From Cricetomys ansorgei (lineage: Eukaryota; Chordata; Mammalia; Rodentia; Nesomyidae), in NCBI GenBank assembly GCA_026225945.1, contig JAMJFZ010001133.1, forward strand, positions 9,196,501 through 9,260,500: DNA of 64,000 bases. The letters are read 5' to 3'. A program made the translations under genes and the position numbers. Below are positions 1 to 9,264 of this stretch, in pieces; position 1 is the stretch's first letter; each line of letters begins with the position of its first letter. Under the pieces are notes generated by a model. That model had not been told where the DNA came from. It saw nothing but the letters and a program-made list of their open reading frames with translations, and searched no databases.

Positions 1-939
1 TATGTGTTCAGAGAACACTTTGCAATGAGAATATAAAAGTAACGAGGTAGGTAGCCTTCCATCATTCACCTCCTGGTATCCTACTGAACTTATAAGTCAA
101 TATTTATTTTCTAAAGTGTATGAACTATAATAGAAAAACACAGGCTATTGTAGAAATAGGTAGATGGGCTCCTAACCACATTTTCAATACAAGGGCCCAG
201 CAGAGAAAGGTTTTCTAAGCTTAGCACTGAAGGTCAGTAGAAATTCACAGGTGTGAAAAAACAGGGAAAGAAGGTTGTAGGAGAGATAAAAATGAATATG
301 TGATGTTCAGAGAAAGAAAGCCTATGTATCAAAGGAAAACGTTAAGAATTCACTTGGATTCAGAAGGAATGGAGTCTGTTGGAATATCTCATGACCCAGG
401 AGAATGCTAACTGATGCTCCAAGTCCTACACATGAATGAAGAATGTCCTGTGTAACATTTAAAACGGTAACCAGTGTTAGAGGACTGTTAGAGGAGACCA
501 CACATTATTTAAGAACTTGTACTCAAACAAATAAAATTTTAGACATCATAATTCACCCTTACTGTGAGATGAAAATTCAAATTTCTTTATGTTTCAAAAA
601 GCCAAACTCTTTATTCCCTTTCCTTTGCAGTAACCAGACTGCCCGGCACTGTAGAGATGTGTGTCCCTGGATCACAACACACTCCTCTCTTTAGAAATAA
701 AGGATGGTGTTATTCAACAGGGAGTGTGTTTTCCAATGGAAATATGAATAGCAATGGACTTGCTTTATTAAGGAGAAAAATGATATCTCTGTGGTTCTCT
801 GGAGAACATCCCAGACAGAAGCGTGGGAATCTGACAGACGCTCAAATTTTGTTGACAGATCCAAGTCCGTACCCCATATACGGCCCCTTCCAACTCTTTC
901 TTCACCCCGGTGAGCACAGTCCAAAGGCATCAGTTCATT
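1..939. other. Unannotated unique DNA
   Basis: I see no gene, RNA or confidently named repeat here. The only reading frames are short and overlap on both strands, which is what chance gives in AT-rich DNA. Confidence 0.5.
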
Positions 940-1240
940 TCACGCCCGTGTGCCTTGGTTATCAGCCTTCCCTCTATCTCAAACGTTCTTGCCCTTGACA
1001 CCCAGTGCCCTGTTTCCCTGGTAACTGCCCACACGTACTTCGAGAGTCATCTCTTTTAAATTTCTCCCATGCCCCTAGTTTGCACTTGGCCACTCATTTC
1101 TCCTTGTCTTTATTTTAACCCTTTCCTGCTGTTCAATCTGCTGTGCATTTATGCACATTTGAAAACACATCTCTTTCATCCGTTACAGTATTTGTTACAG
1201 TCAACACCCCAAGAATGAATGTGTGAATATATGAATGAAT
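940..1240 (+). repeat. Possible L2 LINE 3' fragment
   Basis: A pyrimidine-rich stretch with phrases like those of the L2 3' region (a cttgcccttgacacc-type segment and later ccctttcctgctgttc). The match is diverged and I recognise only its general texture. It runs directly into an MIR in the same orientation, a common arrangement for ancient repeats. Confidence 0.35.
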
Positions 1241-1249
1241 GAACGAGAT

Positions 1250-1450
1250 CTAGTTCAGAGCCTGGAAGCCTAGACTTGAAAGTTAGACCTGCCTGTTTCA
1301 AACCCTTTCTCAATTCCTACCAGACGTGTGAGACTTTGAAGTGACTTTATGACGCTATCGCAGTTTCTCAATTATAAAATGGAAGTCATAATAGAACTAT
1401 ACGAAAAATCATAATGAAGGTACGTACTTAATGTACACACTGGCAGCCCT
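1250..1450 (+). repeat. MIR SINE
   Basis: The order of motifs follows the MIR consensus: an agcctggaagcctagactt-like 5' part, then gtgtgagactttgaagtgac in the conserved core, then cagtttctcaattataaaat followed by ggaagtcataatagaacta. These match the MIR segments 'tgtgaccttgggcaagt', 'cagtttcctcatctgtaaaat' and 'ggggataataatagtac'. It is an old tRNA-derived SINE shared by all mammals, with no coding role. Confidence 0.75.
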
Positions 1451-1465
1451 GGGTTTTCCATATTC

Positions 1466-1507
1466 CTCTGTGTGTGTGCATGTGTGTGTCACACATACAT
1501 ACATATA
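1466..1507. repeat. (TG)n/(CATA)n simple repeat
   Basis: Short alternating purine-pyrimidine tract, tgtgtgtgtgcatgtgtgtg, followed by a few cata units. Low complexity, no other signal. Confidence 0.8.
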
Positions 1508-1630
1508 AACTTTAGTAAACACGGTTTCATCAAACATCACCAGCACCTAAATAACCAGACTCAAATTTCAATAACTCGAGCATATTCACTGTAACTCCGC
1601 TGTGTAAAAACGACAAAAACAGTTCGAAGG

Positions 1631-1655
1631 CCAGATGCGATGGCGCGCACGCGCA
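1631..1655 (+). repeat. B1 5'-end scrap
   Basis: gccagatgcgatggcgcgca resembles the first 20 or so bases of B1 (gccgggcgtggtggcgcac), and nothing of the rest of B1 follows. It is unusually CpG-rich for its surroundings. It lies just beyond the 3' end of the FOXJ1 retrocopy. A chance CpG cluster is the alternative. Confidence 0.35.
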
Positions 1656-2750
1656 CAATTTCAGAACTTAAAAAATTTTAATCTGAAAAAAAAATTATTG
1701 TAAAGAACTTTATCTGAAAAAGGTTAAATTGCATCAAGTGGAGCGTAGATAAGGGCTCCAGCCTCAGGGGTCAGGGTGGAGCAAGACCTGGTTTCCTGAT
1801 GCCTACAGGGGCCGAGGGCTGTCCACTTCCTGGTCCCAGGGTTTCTAGCAAGCAGGCCATCCTTCCCAGTCAAGTCTTAGGTATAAACTACACTCACTAT
1901 ATTGTCTGTCCAGGCACCTAGTAGCTTGATGGTGCCCCTGTTTCAACTGCCTCAAACCCTAACTTTCTGTTGCTTTCAGCGCCAAGTGAGGTTCAAAAGA
2001 CTGCCAGTGATGGGGCCAGGAAAAACCCCAGAGGCCCAGACACCATCTGGCCCGCTTTGCTGCCCCCACCCTATTTCTGCCTCCTCTCTTTGTTCCCTGT
2101 TCTCCTGCCACCACCCTCCCTAGCCAAGGCTGCATGGGTCCCTGGGGAAGTTCTGCCGGGAGGGGCCTCCAGGAGTGTTAATTTGCTGTCATCTAATTAG
2201 CATTTCTTGTACCTGGGAACATTCTCAGCAGGATGAAGTAAGATGAAGCAGAGCTCTGAAGGCCCTGTTCAGTTCTTCCCTGGCCTGGCAGCACCCCCAG
2301 GCTTCAGCTCCCACAGTGCAGGAGATAGGCAGAGAGGGATTCTGCCAGTTCTTGGATTTAGGGGATCATGGGTGGATGAAACTGTGTGTGTAGGTTGCTG
2401 AGGAGGAGGAGGCAGTGATTCTGGTCCTGGGTCCACAGTTCCCAGTCTTCTGGACTTGGGTAAGAGGACATCCCCAGCGGGGAGTGGTGTGGCCTCAGGA
2501 GCCAGCCCTCAGACACCTGGCCCAGTCCCTGCCCGGATGCTGAGATGTCCACCAGCCTATGTTGGGATGTAGTTTGAGGCCCTGACTTGGGCACTGCCCG
2601 GAGATGGGGTAGGGCCTGACCTCTTACAATAAGGCACCCACCACATTGGCCCAGTGCTGCAGATAGTGGCCAGAGTGGCATCCCCTACTTCAAAGAGGGG
2701 CTCTGGGGGGCAGGCAGTCACTGCCACTCTTATCCCAAGGATGCTGGAGG

Positions 2751-2778
2751 AAGGATATGGCCAGAAGGATATGGCCAG
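2751..2778. repeat. 14-bp perfect tandem duplication in pseudogene
   Basis: aaggatatggccag occurs twice head to tail. It lies in the part of the FOXJ1 retrocopy matching the C-terminal 'TFLATSFLQHPW' segment and adds one of the frame disruptions. Identity between the copies suggests it arose after most other decay. Confidence 0.9.
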
Positions 2779-3208
2779 GAGGGTCTCCTTGAAGTTCAGG
2801 TCATCAGCAGCATGTTCCTCTGGAAGTCTCTAGTGAGCAGAGCAATTGGTATGTTGGTCATGGACCAGTATGGTCCAGGTCTCCTTGTGAGACAAGGCTC
2901 AGCTGGGGGTGGAGGGTAGCTCAGGGCCTCCAGGGAGCTCAACTCCTAATCCAGAGTGCCAACTTCAAAGATGGCCTCCCAGTTAAAGTTACCTTTGAGA
3001 GGTTCTAGCTCACCTTGCTCTTCGTGGAGCAGCAGCAATCTGCTGGGGGAGCGGGGGAGTCCACAGGAGTTTAACCACCCTCTTTGGCAGAGGGAATTGG
3101 CACTCATGCCTAGTCTGCCCTCTCCTGTGCCCAGGCCCACCCTCTGTGGCCTACTCACACTCCTACAGCAGCTACTGGGTCTCTGGGTTCACAGTCAAAG
3201 ACTCCTGC

Positions 3209-3252
3209 CCCCCCACTCCACCCCCACCCCCACCCTCACCCCCACCCCCCGG
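3209..3252. repeat. (CCCCAC)n C-rich microsatellite
   Basis: Imperfect ccccca/ccccac units sit inside the FOXJ1 retrocopy between the forkhead-distal 'QKPS' segment and the 'LTVN' segment. They probably grew from a proline/glycine-coding GC-rich stretch. The minus strand is G-rich with runs of three or more G, so quadruplex formation is possible. Confidence 0.75.
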
Positions 3253-3334
3253 AGCAGTGCTGGGTTTCTGAGCGGCCTGGCAGGCAAAAGCAGGGTGGAT
3301 GTGGGCGGGACAGCCTCTGCTTCTTGAAGGCCCA

Positions 3335-3351
3335 GCTAAGCTAAGCTAAGC
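3335..3351. repeat. Pentanucleotide triplication in pseudogene
   Basis: gctaagctaagctaagc, period five, at the position corresponding to the residues just after the forkhead domain (ERLLSGAFKK). It is a small local expansion within the FOXJ1 retrocopy. Confidence 0.8.
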
Positions 3352-3607
3352 AGGCGCTCTGATACTGAGGGACGATGTGACAGATGTCCCCCTTGGCAGA
3401 TTCGTCCTTCTCTGGAGGCACTTTGATGTAGCACTTGTTCAGGGACAGGCTGTGGCAGTTGGAATTCTGTCAGGTGGGAATCTGCATGGCTGAAGTAGCA
3501 AAAGTTATTCGTGATCCGCTTGTAGATGACTGACAGAGTGATCTTGGTGGTTTTGCCAGCTTGCTGGCCGTGCAGATAGATGAGAGTGGCGAACAAGCAG
3601 GGCAGCT

Positions 3608-3736
3608 TAGGCGCCCACACCCAGGCCTTTAATCCCAGCACTCAGGAGGCCGAGGCATGTGGATCTCTGTGTGAAATCAGCATGGTCTACATAGAGTTCC
3701 AGGCCATCCAAGACTACATAGAGATACCTCATCTCC
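3608..3736 (+). repeat. B1 SINE
   Basis: Rodent 7SL-derived SINE. Diagnostic blocks are cctttaatcccagcactcag, aggccgaggcatgtggatct, and agttccaggccatccaagac. The 3' A-rich tail is replaced by an AGAC/AGAT microsatellite. The 5' end abuts the broken forkhead segment of the FOXJ1 retrocopy, so this B1 either inserted at or defines that edge. Confidence 0.92.
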
Positions 3737-3786
3737 AGATAGACAGACAGATAGATAGATAGACAGATAGACAGACAGACAGATAG
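3737..3786. repeat. (AGAC/AGAT)n microsatellite
   Basis: Mixed agac and agat tetramers immediately 3' of a B1, where its A-tail should be. This is the usual way SINE tails seed tetranucleotide repeats. Confidence 0.92.
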
Positions 3787-4653
3787 CCTGAGTCATACCC
3801 GATTATTGTCATACAACTAACAGTATAAACAAGATCTTACCTTCACTATTCCCTCTAGGAGTGAATAAGCTTGCAACATTTTATTCTTTGTCTTGAACTA
3901 TCTCCAGGAGATTTTAGTGTGAAATTTTTTAGCCAGGGTCAGTTCCTCAACCCTTTCTTTTCATCTATGTCGTTTCCTTTCAGTGACTCCTGTGAGATTC
4001 ATAAACTCTCAAGTAACAACAATGTCCTTCTTTTCCCTGGTCAGCTCTCTCTTCATCTCCCCAGTGGACATGGCTTTGTATTTCTTTGCTACTCTTGCAT
4101 CCATTGCGCAATTCCTCTTTGCATTTTGTTAAACGTCACACACATTTACCACAGAAAGACACGCAGACAACACATGTGCATGGTTTGCTGTCTGTGAGTC
4201 GAGTAAAAACTGTGCACTGAAGCAACTGACAGATCTGTTGTCTGTTGTTCGTACAGCCAGTTCTGAACCGAAATTCTAGCAGGGAAGTCTGTCCCTCCTA
4301 ACCTCAGGTGCTGTGTTCCCATCACATCAAACAACAATAAAGGGAGAAGTGGGTGAGTCCACCGCCACCCAGAGAAGTATCTCACACGGTCCTCCCTTCC
4401 CCTCTCAGCTTCCCCCGTCACTCTGCCTCGGCCATGTCCTCTCCTTCCCCCTCCCTTTCCCTTTTTATATTTATTTATCCTCTTCATAGTGTTAGTTCCA
4501 TTCTGATGGAATCTCAGCTTAACTGAGGCCTTAGGGGTTGTCTTTTCTGATAACCAGCCATCCTGAAGCAACGGGGAAGGGTCCATTGTGATCCTGTAGA
4601 TCCTGAAGGTCCCTACTCTTCTGTGTGTCTCCAATTCTTAAGAGTAGGATATC
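3787..4653. other. Unannotated, partly pyrimidine-rich DNA
   Basis: No FOXJ1 sequence resumes beyond the B1. A C/T-rich segment lies near 4390-4465. An open frame of about 160 codons spans it on the minus strand, but its predicted product is rich in G, R and K from the low-complexity DNA and resembles nothing I know. Confidence 0.5.
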
Positions 4654-4655
4654 TG

Positions 4656-4673
4656 CAAAAAAAAAAAAAAAAA
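4656..4673. repeat. Poly(A) run
   Basis: About 18 uninterrupted A residues, with no recognisable SINE or retrocopy body on the 5' side. Confidence 0.85.
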
Positions 4674-4910
4674 ATCTCCCTGTTGGTAACATTAATTCTC
4701 TCTTATAATATAACTGGATATGCAATATTTTCATGTTTTCCTCTTATTATGAGAACAAGGGAAGAATGTTTAGCAAATGTCAAAACATCATACTTTTTGG
4801 ATAGTGATAATTAATCATTCCAGGAAATACCAAAAAAATTAAGGATTGGGATCTTATGAAAAATATGTCTTTTCCCAGACACTTACACCCATTACTTTCT
4901 GTAAAAAAGA

Positions 4911-4947
4911 CCGTGGGACAGTGATTATCTGGGCTAGTGTCCCACGG
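4911..4947. other. Perfect 10-bp inverted repeat (hairpin)
   Basis: ccgtgggaca at 4911-4920 pairs exactly with tgtcccacgg at 4938-4947 across a 17-base loop. The GC-rich arms stand out from the AT-rich surroundings. It is not inside a repeat I recognise. It could be a paired binding site, a relic of a short inverted-repeat element, or chance. Confidence 0.8.
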
Positions 4948-6014
4948 TGGATTTCTGGGTGTTTCTTCAGAAGCAGATCCCCTACTTTAAATCTACCATA
5001 TCAGAAGCAAGTGTAAGGATGCAGAGCAGCAAAATGGCACTGAGAAGCTGTATTTTTAACAAGTTATACTGATGATGTTCTGAGGTCTGACATTTGGGGA
5101 CCACAACTGGCCATCTTCTTCCAGATCTGAGAAGACAGAGCTGGAGTGGCCACTTCATGTCTCTATTGATGCTTTTTCTTTCTGCCTCATGCCCAGATGA
5201 GCCTTTCCCTTTTCTTGAGAGGATGCTCTAAGTACTCCTAGAGTCTGCACTAGAAAAAATAAAAGGTAGACTATTGTAAGCTGCTGTAACATAAATATTA
5301 TGAATATAAGGAGATAGAATAACCTGAATAGCTTTCTTTCTTGTAACTAAAACAGTGGCATGTCTAGCCAAATTAAGGCAAAAGATGACTTTTGTTACAC
5401 TTAAGGTGGTACAGTAAGCCCACCAGTCAATATAAAAGGAGAACAGCGACCTACGTTTGAACCAGTCTCTGCCACAGCCCCACACCACATTTCTCAAGGA
5501 CAACCGCTCCGCCTTTTGAACCACAGAAGGAGGATTATTTGCCCTGCTCTCTAAACATACTTGCAGATGAGCATTTAAAAGCACATCGTCAAATTTACTT
5601 TATCTTTTTCAAGGCTCTTTCTAGTGGCTTTTCAAAGATCATTTCTGTCTTCCATGACAACAGGACAAGACAAAATAGTGTCAAGAGTTGTCATTAGATA
5701 GATAACTAGAAAACAGGGTGCTGTTCAGCAATAAGAAGGAAAGAACTAGTCAAGATTTAAAACTCAAATTCTCTTTAAATGTTCCCTTCTGCTGTATTTT
5801 CCATGAATCCTTCCCCAAAACACATTATTGGGAAACTTAGTTCACAGTGGAAAGTGCTCGATCGTAAGGCTCAATGGTAGTGACAGGACAGAAATACTCT
5901 GCCCACATGAGCAGATTACTGTTGATTATGACAACTTATGAGAATGGGAGTTTAATTTCTGGATCTCTATCTCCCTTTTCTCTTTAACCGTGGGAAAATG
6001 CTTTGAGGAGGACT
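4948..6014. other. Unannotated unique DNA
   Basis: No repeat or gene recognised. A 118-codon minus-strand frame (5228-5584) has a cysteine/tryptophan-rich, tail-less predicted product with no family resemblance, and no promoter or splice context. Confidence 0.5.
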
Positions 6015-6130
6015 TCACCAGATGCCAGTTCCTTATCTTGGTGTTCCTGGCCTCCAGAATGGTGAGCCAGTAAACTCTGTTCAATATAAATTACAGAATG
6101 CAATGTTCTGTGAAAATAATTGTTGCATAT
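6015..6130 (+). repeat. MLT1-like MaLR LTR, 3' portion
   Basis: The order gatgccagttccttatcttg, ttcctggcctccagaatggt, gagccagtaaactctgttc and tataaattac follows the 3' end of MLT1-type LTRs ('gatcttggacttcccagcctccagaactgtgag…aaatttctgtt…'). It is old and diverged; the 5' part was not identified. Confidence 0.6.
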
Positions 6131-7706
6131 CAATTTCTTCTGAATTGAATTATTCCTTCCAAGAATGTTGGGGAGAAGAGAGGGAACAATGAGACTCAGT
6201 AATTAAACAAACCTCACATTTCTGGGAAAGCTGAAATCTAAAAGATTTACAAGGGCCCTTCTCCAAAGTTATAGAAGCAATAAACAGCTGCTGACCAGCC
6301 GAACTGCCTAGAGGAGACTTTTAGACCTGTTCAGCTGCTTAAAGTCACACACAGAGCTCAGGGTTGCAATTTTTTGGTCATTGCCTGTGTCTGGGGTAGG
6401 CTTTTTGATGACACAGGTGCTTTTGAGTCCTTCCAGCTCACCCATAAACTCACCCAATAAACTCTTTAGTTCACATGGTATAATTGTTAGGTTGGTCTGC
6501 GGTGGGTTCCCTGTCTGGCGTGAGTATATGCATGTGTTGTGTCTCTCAGGGAAAGGACCATGTAATAGTAACGTATAACAGATTGAGACAATTTCAGGTG
6601 TGAATTACAGATAATCTACCCAATGTCTTCGTCAGATCACTGACCTCACCTTCCTGACGTCAGGGGTTAAAAACACAAATCAGAACGTGAGCTAAAGTGC
6701 ACGTCTAAGCCATATCCATCTATGCATAATGTACTGTAAATCAACAAAGCAAGACTCTGAAATACTTACTTAGATTAGTATTACGAATGCTATCTGGACC
6801 TGAAAGAGTTACATAAATCAGTATTGTGAATGCTATTTTGACCGTGGTCCTTTGAAAAAGAATGTCCAGATACTACCTCACTTACTTCCTAGTCATCTGA
6901 GTAAATAAAAACATACGCAAATTTAAAAAATAAATCAAGAAGATGCTGCAACCAAGTTCAACTAACATGTTGAAAATGTACATACAAGTCCACTCTATAT
7001 CTATGTGCCATAAATGTCAAATGTTTAATAGAAACATGCTACTTAGGCTTTTTGATTAGCCTAGCATCTCAATGTTATATAAAAAGAAATACCTCTGTTT
7101 GATAATAAAAAAAATTCCAGCAAGTTCTCTAGATATAATTGGAGCTATGTAATTTACACAAGATACTTTAGAATGATATGTGGCTACTTACAGTCCAAAC
7201 ATTATTATTATAAGCAGTTTCCAACTGTAGTTGAAGGAGCTAACATAAATCAGGTCTCTTATTGCCAAATGTGTTTTAAATGTAGAGAAGGGATATTTCT
7301 ATATGGAGTAGAGGTATTTATAGGATTAACACCAGAGAAAACCAAATACTCCTTTGCATTATGGCTCATGTCAATGGAGTCAAAAGAGATCACAGCAATC
7401 CCTTACAGCACTGAACTTTAAAAGCCATGATGTTGTCCTATTATTTATGTGTAATCATTCAAGGATCTCTACATTCCCCAAAACCTTGTGAAACAAAGAT
7501 AAGCTAAAATCCCCCAGGACTGCCTTGGTAGAGACAGCTTTCCAGCAAGGACAATAACTAAGACACTGTTAAGGAGGATTCTTCCCATTCTCTGTCCCTA
7601 GATGTAAGAGTCAAGACATTCTGAAAAATTTAGGAGGGGTTTACTTGGTGGTGAACTTCCCAGAACATCTCCAAAGACTGTTTTGTAACCCCAAGGAATA
7701 TGCAGG
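6131..7706. other. Unannotated AT-rich DNA
   Basis: No gene, RNA or repeat that I can name. The 82-codon frame at 7173-7421 is unremarkable. Confidence 0.45.
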
Positions 7707-7710
7707 TCTC

Positions 7711-7737
7711 TGTCCCCCTGTCTCCCTGTCTCCCTCC

Positions 7738-7810
<73 letters not shown>

Positions 7811-7811
7811 A
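7711..7811. repeat. Compound (TC)n(CA)n microsatellite
   Basis: About 80 bp of ct/tctc sequence switches to a perfect ca tract near 7788. The pyrimidine strand can form triplex DNA and the CA part Z-DNA. Several 'SLSLSLS/HTHTHT' reading frames are artefacts of it. Confidence 0.95.
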
Positions 7812-8499
7812 AGGAGGGAGGCGAGGAGAGAGACTATGGGTTAGATTGTATACTCGTTACCTCAGACAAATACTAGATCATAGTGTTAACATATCAGCCT
7901 TAATTCACCAACTGACAATCATGACAAGAAGCAGCAAGTTTATCATCACTCCATGGGGACACAGCCACTCTATTCTGTCAGGGATTCTCTTACTTGCAGT
8001 ATACTGTCTTATATCAATTTCTTCCCCATCATACTTTCAAAATATATGACCGTAATAAGAATGCCATCTAGGCTGGTTAAGGCATTTGTTCATTAAAAAG
8101 CCAACTCACAGCTAAATGAAGAGACAAAGATCATTAGAGGTGACAGAGCATGGAATGTCTGAAATGAGTGCCTCCCACAAGGCCTCAAATATCACCTTGG
8201 CCATTTATGACTCTCTTGGTGTCTATTTTATACACCATTTATTTAAAACAGCTTTGAGAGAAGGTCATTCAGGTATTTGGATGTGGGTTAACACCTAAAA
8301 TGAACTATGGTTTATTATTCTTCTTATTGTCCATTTACTAAGGATAGTATAGAAGATGGTTGAAGTCTACGGCCTCATTTGAGAAAGTGCAAAAACAGCA
8401 CTTTTATGCCAGTCACATTAGAATGAATATCTTGATATTTAAGGCTCTAACCCTGTAGGAGAGAGTGCTGATTTTGTGCATATCAATACATCTGTGCCA
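7812..8499. other. Unannotated unique DNA
   Basis: Nothing recognised. Reading frames that enter from the adjacent microsatellite are not credible genes. Confidence 0.45.
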
Positions 8500-9050
8500 C
8501 ATCTTTCTAACTCTAGAGCATAATATTCTAACTCAGGCAGAGGAGAGCTGTGGCAAAAAGACATTAGTGTCCGCAGCAATGTTCTCTTTAAATGAATTGG
8601 ATCTATAAGACAATCTTATCAGCCTCGTTTTAATGTAAGTGGCAGCTTTATGTCGCAGCACAAGAGCAGGTAGTGAAGGGTATCATGCTGCATCATAAAC
8701 CGGCAGGAATTTTACAGGCCAAGATAGATGTTGAGAGACTGAGAACAGGTTCACTTGCTGGGGGCTCCGATGTCAAAATCAGAGTTTTCCATGGTTTTCA
8801 AAAAGATCTCTCCACAATGTTTTCTTTTTAATACATTCACAACACAACAGCGCCTAACAGCATTTCACAATTCACAGAGAGTTGTGTAAATTAATATTAA
8901 AATGACACATCTGCCTCTGCTTGTCAGGAACGCCTGCGGGTAATCTGAGAGTCACTTTAAACGCTGATTTTTTTCTTTTTTAACGATAGTGTTTGCAAAC
9001 TATCTTAAGTCTGTTTCCTTCATTCTGAAACTAATTGGAGGGGTGTACTT
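8500..9050. other. Candidate conserved noncoding block
   Basis: This stretch contains no repeat I recognise and retains several CpGs. It has compact AT-rich motifs of homeodomain type (aaattaatattaaaatg near 8887). No open frame of note crosses it. Its texture resembles developmental enhancers, but that is judgement only, since conservation cannot be seen from one sequence. Confidence 0.3.
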
Positions 9051-9134
9051 AGACTAAGAAGTGATTGATGCAAGATTCTGAGTAATATTTTCGTTTTTGT
9101 TCAGTTTGCTTTGCTTTGTTTTACTTAATTTTGT

Positions 9135-9264
9135 TCAGGCAGGGACTCACGTTGTCTAGAATGACCACTGACTTAATGTAGGCACAGATGACCGTAAACT
9201 CCTGACCCTCCTGCTTCCATCCCTCAAGTGCTGGGAATACAGACACATACTACATCACACCCTG
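9135..9264 (-). repeat. Old B1/PB1-type SINE
   Basis: Read on the minus strand it follows a B1-like order. On the plus strand this appears as caggcagggactcacgttgt, then aaactcctgaccctcctgct, then caagtgctgggaatacagac. It is more diverged than the other B1 copies here. Confidence 0.75.

Larger units (their letters stand above)
1740..3607 (-). pseudogene. Foxj1: FOXJ1 retropseudogene, 5'-truncated
   Basis: Decayed copy of the mRNA for FOXJ1, the forkhead transcription factor that drives motile cilia genes. Read on the minus strand from 3607 down, it begins inside the forkhead domain: FATLI, then TKITLSVIYKRIT and NFCYF-HAD. A frame change leads to [18 protein letters not shown] and PQY, then HIHPAFA-QAAQKPS. 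The C-terminal half follows: LTVN, EGRLG, EEQGELEPLKGNF-WEAIF, ELSSLEAL, PEPLFE-GDATLA, LQHWANVVGALL and a stop at 2624-2626. About 900 bp of 3'UTR-like sequence continues to about 1740. Residues before about 125 of a roughly 420-residue protein are absent. Frameshifts, in-frame stops, a C-rich microsatellite at 3209-3252 and small tandem duplications break the frame. No product is expected. I see no intron-like interruption over the retained coding part, which supports a processed copy, but no poly-A tail remains. Confidence 0.93.

Noticed and set aside
2358..2681. 107-codon minus-strand frame
   Set aside because: It lies mainly in the 3'UTR-like part of the FOXJ1 retrocopy, beyond the relic stop, and has no protein resemblance.
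1740..3607. CpG island or active promoter because of raised GC
   Set aside because: The GC comes from the FOXJ1 coding and UTR copy. CpGs are largely decayed and no promoter elements were seen.
3336..3641. 101-codon minus-strand frame covering the forkhead remnant as a possible functional mini-gene
   Set aside because: Its start lies in a B1, the frame leaves the FOXJ1 frame after HAD, and downstream segments are in other frames with stops. It is a relic, not a gene.
4146..4634. 162-codon minus-strand frame
   Set aside because: The predicted product is G/R/K-rich where the DNA is low complexity and otherwise has no resemblance to a family. There is no promoter, splice or conservation evidence.
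4911..4947. microRNA precursor
   Set aside because: The stem is only 10 bp, too short for a Drosha/Dicer substrate.
5228..5584. 118-codon minus-strand frame
   Set aside because: No recognisable domain and ordinary length for chance in 64 kb of six-frame translation.
7598..8049. Frames with S-L-S-L, H-T-H-T or R-E-R-E repeats here and at 21941-22138 and 42987-43292
   Set aside because: All are translations of (TC)n and (CA)n microsatellites.
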